Of a stretch of 64,000 nt of DNA, positions 54,083 to 63,953 are shown in pieces. Origin of the DNA: Ornithinimicrobium laminariae (lineage in GTDB: Bacteria; Actinomycetota; Actinomycetes; Actinomycetales; Dermatophilaceae); the NCBI RefSeq assembly GCF_019457945.1, contig NZ_JAHZSU010000002.1:760818-824817 (forward strand), in the 5' to 3' direction. The position numbers were made by a program, and so were the translations under genes. Numbering within the stretch: the first letter of the stretch is position 1; every line of letters starts with the position of its first letter. The notes below the pieces were generated by a model. It worked only from the letters and a program-made list of their open reading frames with translations, was not told the origin of the DNA and did no database searches.

Positions 54083-55155
54083 GAGTCGCTTTGCTGGGCC
54101 CTTCTCGCCATCCGGTGGTCGAGCCGTATGCCGGTGGCCAAGAGTCGTATGTCGCTACACTTGCTCGCGGACTTCGCGAACGAGATCACCGGGTGACGTT
54201 GTTTGCCGCTCCCGGATCGGATCCCGACTTAGCCGATGAACTGGTCGAACACCCCGTCTTACCGGACCTCTCGCCGGTGGCGGCGATAGATCCCCAACTC
54301 CCCGAACCGGGCTTTTTGCGTGACCAAAACGCCTTCCTCGCGGTGACAAGTGAGCTGATGCGACGTCGCGCAGACTTCGACGTTGTACACAACAACTCCC
54401 TGCACCATCTGCCGTTGATGAGCGCCGAAGCCGTAGACCTGCCCCTTGTCACCACGCTACACACACCTCCGTTCCCGTGGATGGAGTTGGGCATCGCGTT
54501 GTGCAAGCCCCGTGCCTCTTTCGTCGCGGTCAGCGCTTCGCTGGCTGCTCAGTGGACGTCCTTGTCGCAGCTGGCGGTCGTCATACCCAGTGGAGTGTCT
54601 GGGGCTACGTTCGCCACCGGAAACGGGGGCCCGGATGCAGTGTGGGTGGGCAGGATGGTGCCGGAAAAGGGTGCTGACCTCGCCGTGGCGGCGGCCCGCC
54701 ACGCTAATCGACCCCTTCGCCTGATCGGCCCGATCGGCGACCCTGCCTGGTTCACGGCACGTCTGCAGCCTCTCTTGGGAGGAAACGTTCACTACGAAGG
54801 ACACCTCAGCCAAAACCAGACGGCGAACGTCGTTGGTAGCGCCGGGCTCCTCCTGATGACGCCGCGCTGGGATGAGCCTTTCGGTCTAGTAGCGGTCGAA
54901 TCCGCATTGACCGGCACTCCGGTGCTGGCGCTGCGCAGAGGCGGATTAGCTGAGGTGCTTGATGAACACATGGGTGTGCTGGTCAGTCCAGGAGTCACGG
55001 ATGAAGCCACGAGTCTGGCCTTAGCGGCGCAAGTTGACAGCACCGCTGCAATGCCGCGAGCCGAGGTGCGAGCCAGTGCGATGCAGCGGTTTTCAGTGGC
55101 GGCCATGGTCGCTGCCTACGAGGACATCTATCGGAAGACGATTGCAGAATGGTAA
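54079..55155 (+). CDS. GT4-family glycosyltransferase
   Basis: 358 aa from GTG 54079. The N-terminal loop PYAGGQESYVATLARGLRERDHRVTLFA and the C-terminal EPFGLVAVESALTGTPVLALRRGGLAE (Glu-x7-Glu) are the GT4 hallmarks. MshA, the mycothiol glycosyltransferase, belongs to this family, but overall it is not close enough to call mshA. It transfers a sugar from UDP/GDP-sugar to the operon's product. Confidence 0.87.
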   Translation: MRVALLGPSRHPVVEPYAGGQESYVATLARGLRERDHRVTLFAAPGSDPDLADELVEHPVLPDLSPVAAIDPQLPEPGFLRDQNAFLAVTSELMRRRADFDVVHNNSLHHLPLMSAEAVDLPLVTTLHTPPFPWMELGIALCKPRASFVAVSASLAAQWTSLSQLAVVIPSGVSGATFATGNGGPDAVWVGRMVPEKGADLAVAAARHANRPLRLIGPIGDPAWFTARLQPLLGGNVHYEGHLSQNQTANVVGSAGLLLMTPRWDEPFGLVAVESALTGTPVLALRRGGLAEVLDEHMGVLVSPGVTDEATSLALAAQVDSTAAMPRAEVRASAMQRFSVAAMVAAYEDIYRKTIAEW

Positions 55156-56147
55156 TTGGCTATTACGTTCATGACCACGGTGCTGGACATCTGACCCGCG
55201 CTAAAGTCATCGCGGCAAATTTGCGGCAGCGGGGCCATGAGGTGGTGTTTCTGGGTTCTGACCTACAACGCGAGGCGGGAATCACCCTGCCCAAAGACAA
55301 CGATGGGTCAGAACCTTTCGTAGACCCGGATGCCTTCGGAGCGTTGCATTGGGCGCCGCTGGCGCACGCGGGCTTTTCCGCAAAGATGGCAGCCATAGCG
55401 ACTTGGGTGCTGGAGCGACGTCCCAACATTTTTGTCGTTGACATCTCCGCTGAAGTGGTGACCTTGCTGCGCTTGCTGGGGGTGAACACCGTTCTCGTGG
55501 CGCAGCCAGGGGATCGCAGCGATGATGCGCACACGTTGGCTTTCCGGTGCGCCACCGCCATCTTGGCTCCGTGGCCACCTGAGGCCAGCCCAAACCCAGC
55601 GCTGCAGCCCTATACAAAAAAAGTATTCCATACCGGAGGAATCTCAGGGCTGGATGCTGCGCGCCAAAGTGGTAATACAGGTGTGCTGTTGAGCGGGCGC
55701 GATGGCACAACCACCGGCGATCTTCTTCAACATCTTTCCGAGCAACTACCAGACATGGCGTGGGTAGAAGTCGGTGGCTCTCAGTGGGTGGATGACGTCG
55801 GGGCCGTGTTGGCGCGCGCCGCGGTGGTCGTGACCCATTGCGGTCAGAATGCCATCGCCGACACAGCAGCGATCGACATACCGGCAGTGTTATATGCGCA
55901 GGCGCGACCCCATGAAGAGCAAGTTTATCTCGGGGCTGAGCTGAGTCGTCTAGGACTGGCGGTCTGCGTTGGCAGTCAGGACCTCGCCAGGCTCGATTGG
56001 GCCACAGCCGTGACCGAAGCGATTCGTCGACCATCTCAATGGGCTCGCTGGCAGACTGTCGAAGCCGCCAGCCGCGCCGCCGACATCATTGAACGGGTGG
56101 GTGCCAGCAAGCGGCCCGCCACGATTGAGGCGGCGTCAGTTGGCTAA
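55149..56147 (+). CDS. MurG/GT28-like glycosyltransferase
   Basis: 332 aa, overlapping the previous gene by seven bases. It opens MVIGYYVHDHGAGHLTRAKVI (glycine-rich GxGH loop) and has AAVVVTHCGQNAIADTAAIDIPAVL, the acceptor/donor-site pattern of GT28 C-terminal domains. It resembles the protein at 12227-13393 only distantly. A UDP-HexNAc donor is likely. Confidence 0.82.
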   Translation: MVIGYYVHDHGAGHLTRAKVIAANLRQRGHEVVFLGSDLQREAGITLPKDNDGSEPFVDPDAFGALHWAPLAHAGFSAKMAAIATWVLERRPNIFVVDISAEVVTLLRLLGVNTVLVAQPGDRSDDAHTLAFRCATAILAPWPPEASPNPALQPYTKKVFHTGGISGLDAARQSGNTGVLLSGRDGTTTGDLLQHLSEQLPDMAWVEVGGSQWVDDVGAVLARAAVVVTHCGQNAIADTAAIDIPAVLYAQARPHEEQVYLGAELSRLGLAVCVGSQDLARLDWATAVTEAIRRPSQWARWQTVEAASRAADIIERVGASKRPATIEAASVG

Positions 56148-56967
56148 GGTCTGCGTCGTCACCGTTGCGCGCGGTCGGCATACTCATCTACGCCACCAGT
56201 TACGGCTGCTTTCCCAGTCAAACCCGGACAGCGACCACGTCGTCGTGGCTATCGACGACCGGGAGATACCAAAGGTGGTGGCAGCACATCGAGGCGATCG
56301 TGAAGTCGACGTTCTCGCAGTCAACGGACACGAGCTAGGACTGCCCTTGGCCTACGCCCGCAATGAGGGAGTGCAGCGAGCACTAGACCGCGGAGCCGAC
56401 CTCATTGTGCTGCTCGACGTCGACTGCCTGGTCGGTTCTCACACCCTAAGTCGGTATGCCGACGCAGCCCTCGGAGCTGGTCCGGCACTGTGGTGCGGGC
56501 CAGTGACATACCTGCCTGAGGCGATGGTGCCGCCAGCACATAGTGATGGACTGGAGGCGGTGCGAGACCCCCACCCAGCACGACCCGCTCCCGACCCTGG
56601 CCAACTCCAGGCCGGGGGAAATCATGATCTGTTCTGGTCCCTCAGCGCCGCCCTCACTCCGCAAACCTGGTCGATCCTGGGCGGGTTTTGTCCGGACTAT
56701 GTTGGCTACGGTGGCGAAGACACCGATCTGGCATGGACGGCCCGATCACGTGGGATCGACCTCGTCTGGGTTGGCGGCGCCGATGCGTACCACCAACATC
56801 ACCCCATATCTTCACCACCTATCGAGCATCTGGACGCCATCGTGCGAAACGCGCACGTCTTTCACGAGCGTTGGGATCAGTGGCCGATGCTCGGGTGGTT
56901 GAACGCGTTTGCTGAGCGCGGTTTGGTGCACTTCAACGGCCGCGAATTGCGCCGGCTGTCGGTGTGA
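56140..56967 (+). CDS. GT2-family glycosyltransferase with galactosyltransferase-like C-terminus
   Basis: 275 aa from TTG 56140, chosen because it gives the natural GT2 start AKVCVVTVARGRHTHL with GAGG ten bases before and an eight-base overlap with the preceding stop. LIVLLDVDCLVG has the DxD motif. VGYGGEDTDLAWTARSRG matches the GGED motif of beta-1,4-galactosyltransferase-like enzymes, which position the acceptor. It ends the operon. Confidence 0.82.
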   Translation: MAKVCVVTVARGRHTHLRHQLRLLSQSNPDSDHVVVAIDDREIPKVVAAHRGDREVDVLAVNGHELGLPLAYARNEGVQRALDRGADLIVLLDVDCLVGSHTLSRYADAALGAGPALWCGPVTYLPEAMVPPAHSDGLEAVRDPHPARPAPDPGQLQAGGNHDLFWSLSAALTPQTWSILGGFCPDYVGYGGEDTDLAWTARSRGIDLVWVGGADAYHQHHPISSPPIEHLDAIVRNAHVFHERWDQWPMLGWLNAFAERGLVHFNGRELRRLSV

Positions 56968-57087
56968 TGGGGCTGGAATGAGGGCACCCTCTTGGGTGTG
57001 TTCACGGCGGGGCGAACTTGAAATAGTCAATCAATGATCACGTAGCTGGCTCTCGCGGGCTACTCACCAGATGTCTCAGGAGGAACA

Positions 57088-57645
57088 GTGTCAGAACGCA
57101 ACACATTGGTTAGGTCTGCTCACGATCTCGGTTTGGGGGCATGGTTTGGCGGATCCCTCATGGGGGCTGTGGGTTTGAACGGAGCCACCGCCCAGGCGCA
57201 ATCTTCGCAAGAAGCATTGCGGTTGTCCTCCTTGGGTTGGGCTCGCTGGGCGCCTGTTAGCGCTGGTGCGATTGCACTGCACGCTTTGGGCGGCCTAGGC
57301 CTCATCGCCGGCAACAAAAAGCGCGTCGAGCAACAGGAGGAAGCGCAGCAGAACACCGCGGTCAAAACTGCTCTTACGGTCGTTGGGGTCGGATTGACCG
57401 TATACAGCGGCATGTTGGGCAAGAAGGTCTATGACCTGCAGGACAACCCCACTCAGGGGGTTACCGAACCCGCCGCGGGCAGTGACAGCGAACTCACTTC
57501 CGCACAACAGCAGTTGAAGTATTGCCAGTGGGCTTTGCCTGCTGTGACGGGCGTCTTAGTCGTCTTGGGTGCCCAGCAGGGTGAACAGCAGCGACCCGCC
57601 GAACAGGCGCGTGGCCGGTTGAGTGGCGTCCTGCAGCGCAGTTAG
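57088..57645 (+). CDS. Integral membrane hypothetical protein
   Basis: 185 aa from GTG 57088 behind a perfect AGGAGG. Four hydrophobic segments are visible (about residues 17-32, 50-72, 92-110 and 148-162). The polar segments contain a Gln/Glu-rich run (RVEQQEEAQQ). I recognise no function. Transcribed separately from the glycan operon, with 120 bases between. Confidence 0.72.
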   Translation: MSERNTLVRSAHDLGLGAWFGGSLMGAVGLNGATAQAQSSQEALRLSSLGWARWAPVSAGAIALHALGGLGLIAGNKKRVEQQEEAQQNTAVKTALTVVGVGLTVYSGMLGKKVYDLQDNPTQGVTEPAAGSDSELTSAQQQLKYCQWALPAVTGVLVVLGAQQGEQQRPAEQARGRLSGVLQRS

Positions 57646-57704
57646 TGGCCACGCCTATCGCTAGATAGGGGGCCTTGTTTAAATTGGCTTCGGTGCGTGG
57701 GTGT

Positions 57705-57710
57705 AATCTG
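57705..57710 (+). promoter_or_regulatory. Likely -10 element of a leaderless transcript
   Basis: TAATCT lies eight bases before ATG 57718, and no ribosome site precedes that ATG. The distance fits a transcription start at or next to the ATG, as seen in many actinobacterial leaderless genes. A -35 element is not clear. Confidence 0.45.
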
Positions 57711-57717
57711 CACTTCC

Positions 57718-58434
57718 ATGAGCGCCCCCACCGAGCCGAGCACCACAAACTCGGGTTCAGCGACGCTATCGGTAGCGCTGATGAACGACTACGAGGTGGT
57801 AGTGCGCGGGCTGGCCGACATGTTGGCGCCATATGGAGATCGCATTCGGGTTGCTGAACTCAACGTCAACCTCACGCCTGCTGAGCCCGTTGATGTCACG
57901 TTATATGACACCTTCGCTGTGCCGCAGATTTATGGGGAAGATATCGAGACCCTAGTAGCGAATCCGAACTGTGGTCATATCGTGGTTTACAGTTGGCAGT
58001 CGCAGCCCGATGCGCTTGAAGCCGGGTTATCGAAGGGCCTTTCGGGCTATTTGCCAAAGACGTTGTCGGCCGATGAGCTGGTGACTGCGCTAGAGCGCGT
58101 CCACGCAGGAGAACAGGTCGTGATGTATGCCGACCGCTCACGCGATCCCGACCATAGCGACGACCCAAACATCGACATCAACGGACCCGGTGCGGCCCAA
58201 CGGTGGCCAGGCCGGGAAGCGGGACTCTCGCCCAGAGAAGCAGAAATGCTTGCGCTAATCACGCAGGGTTTGTCCAATGCCGAAATTTCGGCCCGGTGTT
58301 ACCTGAGCGCAAACACCGTGAAGTCCTACATACGTAGTGCCTATCGCAAAATCGATGTCGATACCCGCGCCCGTGCAGTGATTTGGGGGATGACTCACGG
58401 CCTGCAGCTCGAACAGTTGCGAGTGGTGCCATAG
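57718..58434 (+). CDS. Orphan LuxR-type response regulator
   Basis: 238 aa from ATG 57718. The receiver-like N-terminal domain has a single early acidic residue (MNDYE), the candidate phospho-Asp64 (VDVTLYDTFA) and a Lys in GYLPKTLSADE. The acidic pocket is thus incomplete and phosphorylation is uncertain. The LuxR helix-turn-helix GLSPREAEMLALITQGLSNAEIS lies at about residues 165-228. No kinase is adjacent. It lies before phosphoketolase and may regulate it. Confidence 0.87.
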   Translation: MSAPTEPSTTNSGSATLSVALMNDYEVVVRGLADMLAPYGDRIRVAELNVNLTPAEPVDVTLYDTFAVPQIYGEDIETLVANPNCGHIVVYSWQSQPDALEAGLSKGLSGYLPKTLSADELVTALERVHAGEQVVMYADRSRDPDHSDDPNIDINGPGAAQRWPGREAGLSPREAEMLALITQGLSNAEISARCYLSANTVKSYIRSAYRKIDVDTRARAVIWGMTHGLQLEQLRVVP

Positions 58435-58539
58435 CTAGCTTGGCGATGTTCGCGACATCCTGCACACGTCGCCGGGGTCGCGCACCATTCGAGTTGGGTC
58501 CGACCCACCACCTGATGCAATCGACAGGCAAGGAATGCG

Positions 58540-61035
58540 ATGAAGACGCACACGATCTCCAGGAACGCTTGGCCGAGCCGGGAGGAGTCGACGGATCAGG
58601 CGCTATCCGATGAGACTCTTTGGCGCGTGGACTTGTGGTGGCGGGCCGCCAACTACCTGTCTGTGGGCCAGATCTACCTTCTTGACAACCCGCTTTTGCG
58701 CGAGCCGCTGAAGCCCGAGCACGTCAAGGCACGATTGCTCGGCCACTGGGGAACCACCCCCGGGCTGACGTTCCTGTACGCGCACCTCAATCGCGCGATC
58801 GCCGAGCGGTCCACCAATGCGCTGTATGTGACTGGCCCTGGCCATGGTGGACCTGGGCTAGTGGCCAGTTGCTATCTGGAAGGCAGCTACACCGAGACGT
58901 ATCCGGATATCACCGGTGACACCGAGGGGATTCATCGCCTGTTCCGCCAGTTCTCCTTTCCCGGTGGCATTCCCTCACACGTTGCTCCGGAGACGCCGGG
59001 CTCGATCCATGAAGGCGGCGAGCTGGGCTATGCGCTGTCTCACGCCTACGGAGCGGCTTTCGACAATCCTGACCTGCTGGTTTTCGCGGTCGTGGGTGAT
59101 GGCGAGGCCGAAACCGGCCCGCTAGCCACGTCATGGCACTCCAACAAGTTCGTCAATCCGCATACCGACGGCGTGGTGCTGCCGGTGCTGCACCTCAACG
59201 GCTACAAAATCGCCAATCCCACAGTGTTGGCTCGCATTCCTGAAGACGAACTCGCTGCCTTGATGCACGGCTACGGTCACAAGCCGCATTTCTTCACGGG
59301 CGGCTTTGAAGACGAAGACCATGCAAATGCGCACCGCAGGTATGCCGAACTGCTCGATGTCGTGCTTGACGAGATCGCTCAGATCAAGGCTGATTCTGCT
59401 GCTCGCGACGCCGCAGGCCAGCCCCAAGAACGGCCACTGTGGCCGATGATCGTTTTTCGCACACCGAAGGGCTGGACGGGGCCGAAGGAGGTCGACGGTA
59501 AACGTACCGAGAACTCGTGGCGCTCACACCAGGTGCCGCTGGCCAACGCTCGCGATACCGACGAACATTTGAAGAACCTTGAAGATTGGCTGCGCAGCTA
59601 CCGACCTGAGGAGTTGTTCGACGACGACGGCGCTCTCATTGCTGAGATCACTGCGGCCAATCCGCCGGACGCTCTGCGCATGTCTACTAACCCAATCACC
59701 AACGGCGGTCTGGTGCTGCGCGATTTGCGGATGCCGGACTGGCGCGACTACGGGGTCGAGGTAGACGGCGCGATGACTGAAGCTCCCCGCATCCTGGGCA
59801 ATTTCTTGCGGGACATCATCACGCTCAACCCCGATAACTTCCGGATCTTTGGGCCCGACGAGACCGCCTCCAACCGGCTGCAGAACGTCTTTGAGGTGAC
59901 GGACAAGCAGTGGATGGCCGGTTACCTGCCAAACGATGAAGGTGACGCGATGGCCCGAGTGGGCCGGGTCATGGAGATGCTCTCGGAGCACCAGTGCCAG
60001 GGGTGGCTTGAGGGCTATTTGTTAACGGGTCGGCACGGGTTAATGAACTCCTACGAGGCGTTCATTCACCTCATCGACTCGATGTTCAACCAGCACGCCA
60101 AGTGGCTCAAGGTGACCAACGAAATCCCGTGGCGTAGGCCGATCGCGTCGCTAAACTACCTCCTGTCCTCACACGTTTGGCGCCAGGACCACAACGGCTT
60201 CTCGCACCAGGACCCCGGGTTCATTGACCACGTGGTCAACAAGAAGGCCGACATCGTGCGCGTGTATCTGCCACCGGACACCAACACGCTGCTGTCGACC
60301 TACGACCACGTGCTGCGCAGTAAGCAGTACGTCAACGTGGTAGTGGCTGGCAAACAACCCGCGCCGAGCTTTTTGTCGATCGATGAGGCCTTGAAGCACT
60401 GCACCCGTGGATTGGGCATCTGGGAGTGGGCGGGCACCGAAGTGGCGGGGGAGTCCCCGGATGTGGTGCTCGGCTGTGCTGGTGACGTGCCGACGCTGGA
60501 AGCGGTGTCTGCGGCGGCTCTGCTGCGCGAGCACATCCCTGACCTTAAGGTGCGCCTGGTCAACGTGGTGGACCTGATGCGATTGCAAGATGAGAAGGAG
60601 CATCCGCACGGACTCTCAGATCGGGAATTCGACACGATCTTCACCCCCGACAAACCGGTGGTTTTTGCCTACCACGGCTATCCGTGGCTTATTCACCGGT
60701 TGACCTACCGGCGCACTGGGCATTCCAACCTGCATGTGCGCGGATACATCGAAGAGGGCACGACGACCACGCCTTTCGACATGCTGATGTTGAATAACCT
60801 GGATCGCTATCACCTGGTGATGGACGTCATCGACCGAGTGCCGGGTTTAGCCACTCGGTATGCCGGGCTACGCCAGCAGATGGTCGACCAGCGCCTAGAG
60901 ATTCGTGCTTACACGCGGGCTACTGGGCAAGACAGCCCGGACGTACGCGCGTGGGTGCGTCCCGACGCCGGCGAGACTGCCACCGTCGAGGGCGGGCCAG
61001 CGATGCCCCAAGACACCGGCGGCGACAACGAATAG
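58540..61035 (+). CDS. xfp: Xylulose-5-phosphate/fructose-6-phosphate phosphoketolase
   Basis: 831 aa from ATG 58540 (AAGGA upstream). TPP enzyme with [14 protein letters not shown] near the start, the GHGGPG phosphate-binding region, and the [22 protein letters not shown] motif; [13 protein letters not shown] and the later HQDPGF loop are phosphoketolase signatures. It splits xylulose 5-P or fructose 6-P to acetyl-P. This forms the bifid-shunt-type acetate route, matching PoxB acetate chemistry nearby. Confidence 0.95.
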   Translation: MKTHTISRNAWPSREESTDQALSDETLWRVDLWWRAANYLSVGQIYLLDNPLLREPLKPEHVKARLLGHWGTTPGLTFLYAHLNRAIAERSTNALYVTGPGHGGPGLVASCYLEGSYTETYPDITGDTEGIHRLFRQFSFPGGIPSHVAPETPGSIHEGGELGYALSHAYGAAFDNPDLLVFAVVGDGEAETGPLATSWHSNKFVNPHTDGVVLPVLHLNGYKIANPTVLARIPEDELAALMHGYGHKPHFFTGGFEDEDHANAHRRYAELLDVVLDEIAQIKADSAARDAAGQPQERPLWPMIVFRTPKGWTGPKEVDGKRTENSWRSHQVPLANARDTDEHLKNLEDWLRSYRPEELFDDDGALIAEITAANPPDALRMSTNPITNGGLVLRDLRMPDWRDYGVEVDGAMTEAPRILGNFLRDIITLNPDNFRIFGPDETASNRLQNVFEVTDKQWMAGYLPNDEGDAMARVGRVMEMLSEHQCQGWLEGYLLTGRHGLMNSYEAFIHLIDSMFNQHAKWLKVTNEIPWRRPIASLNYLLSSHVWRQDHNGFSHQDPGFIDHVVNKKADIVRVYLPPDTNTLLSTYDHVLRSKQYVNVVVAGKQPAPSFLSIDEALKHCTRGLGIWEWAGTEVAGESPDVVLGCAGDVPTLEAVSAAALLREHIPDLKVRLVNVVDLMRLQDEKEHPHGLSDREFDTIFTPDKPVVFAYHGYPWLIHRLTYRRTGHSNLHVRGYIEEGTTTTPFDMLMLNNLDRYHLVMDVIDRVPGLATRYAGLRQQMVDQRLEIRAYTRATGQDSPDVRAWVRPDAGETATVEGGPAMPQDTGGDNE

Positions 61036-61085
61036 ACAGACGCCAGCGTGTTCTCGCTGTCCTGCCTCAGCGCGGATAACTGCCA

Positions 61086-61133
61086 CAGGCCCGCCGGGTG
61101 CAAGCGAAGTAGCGCTTGCACCCGGCGGGCCTG
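61086..61133. terminator. Strong bidirectional hairpin terminator
   Basis: A 21-bp perfect stem (left arm 61086-61106, right arm 61113-61133) with a six-base loop lies between convergent phosphoketolase and catalase genes. It is followed by GTTGTTGG rather than a U-run; the stem strength makes it a likely terminator for both. Confidence 0.85.
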
Positions 61134-61163
61134 GTTGTTGGCTTGAGTAGCCGTGTTGCTTGG

Positions 61164-62714
61164 TTAGGTCCGCGCGTTGGTGGTTGACTCCCGCAGGATG
61201 GTGTCAGGAGCGGGATCGGCATCGCCCGCTGCTGCCTTGGCCTGAACGGCGTCCTTGATACGGGCACCGATCTGCTCATCGACGTTGTGCCAGTACTGGA
61301 ATGCGCGCTCCAGCACCTCGGGGTGAACCCCCGCTAGAGCACCAGAAACAGTGTCAACGAAACGATCACGGGTGGCGTCGTCAAAGACATCGCGAACCAA
61401 GGTGCCAGCCTGGCTCCAGTCATCATCCTCAGCGTGCAGGATGTATGCCTGGCGCACCATTTCGCCATCGGCTTCCCAACCCTCGGCGACCGGGCCCTCT
61501 TGATCGGCGTAGGGGCGCCCGAAGCTGTTCGGCGCATACACCGGGGCATCACCTGTGTGCTGATAGGCCATATTGCCGTTGACGATATAGGGGGCTGGCT
61601 CGTTGTTGACCGGCTGATTGACCGGCAACTGGTGGAAGTTGGTGCCAATCCGGGCCCGGTGGGCGTCTGCATAGGCGAAGACGCGGCCCAACAGCATCTT
61701 GTCGGGGGAGAAGCCGATGCCGGGCACTGTGTTGCTCGGCGCAAAGGCGGCCTGCTCGATTTGGGCGAAGAAGTTCGTCGGGTTCTCGTTGAGGGTCATC
61801 GTGCCGACCTTGATCAGCGGGTAGTCCGAGTGTGGCCAGACCTTGGTCAGGTCGAACGGGTTGTATCGATAGTGCTTCGCGTCTTCATACGGCATGACCT
61901 GCACCGACAACTCCCAAGTGGGGTGCTCCCCGCGACCGATCGCGTCGAAGAGGTCGCGGCGGTGGTACTCGCCGTCCGCTCCGGCGAGGCGCTCGGCCTC
62001 GTCTGCCGTGAGGTTCTCCACACCCTGGTTGGTGTGGAAGTGGTACTTAACCCAGAAGCGCTCACCGGCTTCGTTGACCCACATGTAGGTGTGCGAGCCG
62101 TAGCCGTTCATGTAGCGCCACGAGCGCGGCAATCCACGGTTGCCCATGAGGTAGGTCACCTGGTGGGCCGACTCGGGAGTATGCGTCCAGAAGTCCCACT
62201 GCATCGTGGCATCGCGCAGGCCAGAGTCGGGCAAGCGCTTTTGCGAGCGGATGAAGTGCGGGAACTTCATGGGGTCGCGAATGAAGAACACTGGCGTGTT
62301 GTTGCCAACCAGGTCGAAGTTGCCCTCGGAGGTGTAGAAACGCAGTGAGAAGCCGCGGACGTCACGCCACGTGTCAGCCGATCCTTGCTCGCCCGCGACC
62401 GTCGAGAAACGAGACAACATACGGGTCTTGGTGCCGGGCTGGAAAACAGCCGCCTTAGTGTAGGCAGAGACATCTCCGGTCACCTCGAACTCGCCGAAGG
62501 CTCCCGAGCCCTTAGCGTGCGGCTGGCGTTCTGGCACGTTTGCTCGGTTGAAGTGGGCCAGCGTCTCGACCAAGTGCACGTCGTGAAGCAACAGCGGACC
62601 ATTGGGCGACAGGCTCAGGCTATTGCGGTCGGACTCAGCCGGCGCGCCACCAAGAGTGGCCGACCCGCTGGGGTCTGTGCCTTCATGGATCAGATCTTTG
62701 TCATCGTTGCTCAT
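61164..62714 (-). CDS. katA: Monofunctional heme catalase
   Basis: 516 aa from ATG 62714 with AAGGAG upstream. [18 protein letters not shown] holds the catalytic His, [25 protein letters not shown] is the clade-wide core, [18 protein letters not shown] supplies the Asn, and [14 protein letters not shown] contains the proximal heme ligand Tyr348. It removes hydrogen peroxide. The Fur-type regulator gene 60 bases upstream on the same strand probably controls it. Confidence 0.95.
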   Translation of the reverse strand: MSNDDKDLIHEGTDPSGSATLGGAPAESDRNSLSLSPNGPLLLHDVHLVETLAHFNRANVPERQPHAKGSGAFGEFEVTGDVSAYTKAAVFQPGTKTRMLSRFSTVAGEQGSADTWRDVRGFSLRFYTSEGNFDLVGNNTPVFFIRDPMKFPHFIRSQKRLPDSGLRDATMQWDFWTHTPESAHQVTYLMGNRGLPRSWRYMNGYGSHTYMWVNEAGERFWVKYHFHTNQGVENLTADEAERLAGADGEYHRRDLFDAIGRGEHPTWELSVQVMPYEDAKHYRYNPFDLTKVWPHSDYPLIKVGTMTLNENPTNFFAQIEQAAFAPSNTVPGIGFSPDKMLLGRVFAYADAHRARIGTNFHQLPVNQPVNNEPAPYIVNGNMAYQHTGDAPVYAPNSFGRPYADQEGPVAEGWEADGEMVRQAYILHAEDDDWSQAGTLVRDVFDDATRDRFVDTVSGALAGVHPEVLERAFQYWHNVDEQIGARIKDAVQAKAAAGDADPAPDTILRESTTNART

Positions 62715-62774
62715 GTGTCTCCTTGTGGAAAGCGGTTTGTCCACGTGTCGTGGGAACGCGTTGGTTGGTCTTAT

Positions 62775-63233
62775 TCACACTGGTTTTTGTTGGCAGTCTG
62801 CGCACAGTCCCCAATAGATAACCTCGGCTTCATCGATCACGAAGTCCTGCGCATCCGGTGGGGTCAAGCAGGGCGGGGATCCTGTGGGGCATTCCACGTC
62901 GGCGATGGTTCCACATTGACGGCAGGTCACGTGGTGGTGGTTGTCTCCTACGCGTGTCTCGAAACGAGCGGGGGAGCCAGCGGGCTCGATTCTACGGACC
63001 AGCCCCAGTTGTTTGAACAGAGCGAGCGCGTCGTATACCGCCTGGGTCGAGACAGCACCGAGCCGGCTCCGCACCGCCTGGGTCAAGGTATCTGCGTCCG
63101 CGTGGGGCTGTTCGTTGACAGCTCGCAGCACCGCCACCCGAGAAGCCGTGACCCGCACACCGCGAGCACGGATCATGGATTCCGCAGACTCTCGGTCGGC
63201 CGCCAATCTGGCGGGAACTTCTGGGGTCAACAT
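62775..63233 (-). CDS. Fur-family repressor (FurA/PerR-like)
   Basis: 152 aa. The winged helix covers about residues 20-90 (TASRVAVLRAVNEQPHADADTL...STQAVYDALALFKQLGLVRRI). The metal sites include HHHVTCRQCG and the C-terminal CADC. The pair of Cys-x2-Cys motifs is for structural zinc. The position directly before catalase mirrors furA-katG of mycobacteria, so a peroxide/iron-responsive repressor of the operon is likely. Confidence 0.9.
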   Translation of the reverse strand: MLTPEVPARLAADRESAESMIRARGVRVTASRVAVLRAVNEQPHADADTLTQAVRSRLGAVSTQAVYDALALFKQLGLVRRIEPAGSPARFETRVGDNHHHVTCRQCGTIADVECPTGSPPCLTPPDAQDFVIDEAEVIYWGLCADCQQKPV

Positions 63234-63282
63234 TCAGTCAGAATACTTCCTAGTTTGGAATGATTCAAGGGTGCAATGGAAA

Positions 63283-63748
63283 TTAGAGATCTAGTTCAGC
63301 AACAGCGTCTCGGGCGCTTCGGCCAACACCGACGATGGTGGCCGACCCCGGCCCAGTCCAGTCTCCGTAGCCGAGAAGGTGCAAACCTCGGCTCCCTCAC
63401 GGCGCGAGTCCCCGACACGGCGATGATGCCGTCGTGCTCGCGCAACCGCAATGGTCGAAGGTGGTTCAAAACGGGTCGGAAACCAGTGGCCCACACAATT
63501 GCATCGGCGCGCTGGTGCCTATTCTTCCAGGCAATACCGCCCGGTCGGAGTGCCCAGCGGCCAGGGCAGCGGCGCGTTGCGAGGCGGAGTTGCCGCCGCC
63601 CAACAACGACGACGCGTTGTCCGGTGAACTCTCGGGCGCCTGGGTAGATCGGCCAGAACGGTTGTTGCCAGGTCCCAGCGACGCTGATGACCCGGGTTGG
63701 TCGCTGGCAGGTTATGCCGGCGCTCGTGCGCGGCGAGTATTCGACCAC
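63283..63748 (-). pseudogene. Decayed FAD-dependent monooxygenase-like gene
   Basis: Fragments of a flavin monooxygenase-type oxidoreductase lie in two frames of the minus strand: VISVAGTWQQPFWPIYPGAREF, VVVVG, ADAIVWATGFRPVLNHLRPLRLREHDG and finally GYGDWTGPGSATIVGVGRSARDAVAEL, which is in a different frame. Large parts of the usual sequence between GAREF and the ATG motif are missing. It may be a true pseudogene or the effect of poor sequence at the contig end. Confidence 0.65.
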
Positions 63749-63866
63749 GTGTGAAGCGGGGGGAAATCCATCAGGTCATGCAGGCATGGGTCTGCCCGGC
63801 AGCGACGAGAACTGCGCCGGTGAAAGCAGTCGCAGTGAGGGCCCAAGCGTGAGACCAAGAGCCACC

Positions 63867-63953
63867 GGGGGGGGGGGGGGGGGGGGGGGGCTGATCATCG
63901 AGAAACACGCATCGGTGTCCCCCCCCCCCCCCCCCAACCCCCCCCCCCCCCCC
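63867..63953. repeat. Homopolymer runs near the window end
   Basis: 24 consecutive G at 63867-63890, then C17 at 63919-63935 and C16 at 63938-63953 separated by AA. Such runs are not expected in a real coding region and probably reflect an assembly or sequencing artefact. The flanking bases cannot be annotated with confidence. Confidence 0.8.

Noticed and set aside
61434..62348. 304-codon plus-strand frame within catalase
   Set aside because: Antisense to katA; the catalase motifs are all on the other strand.
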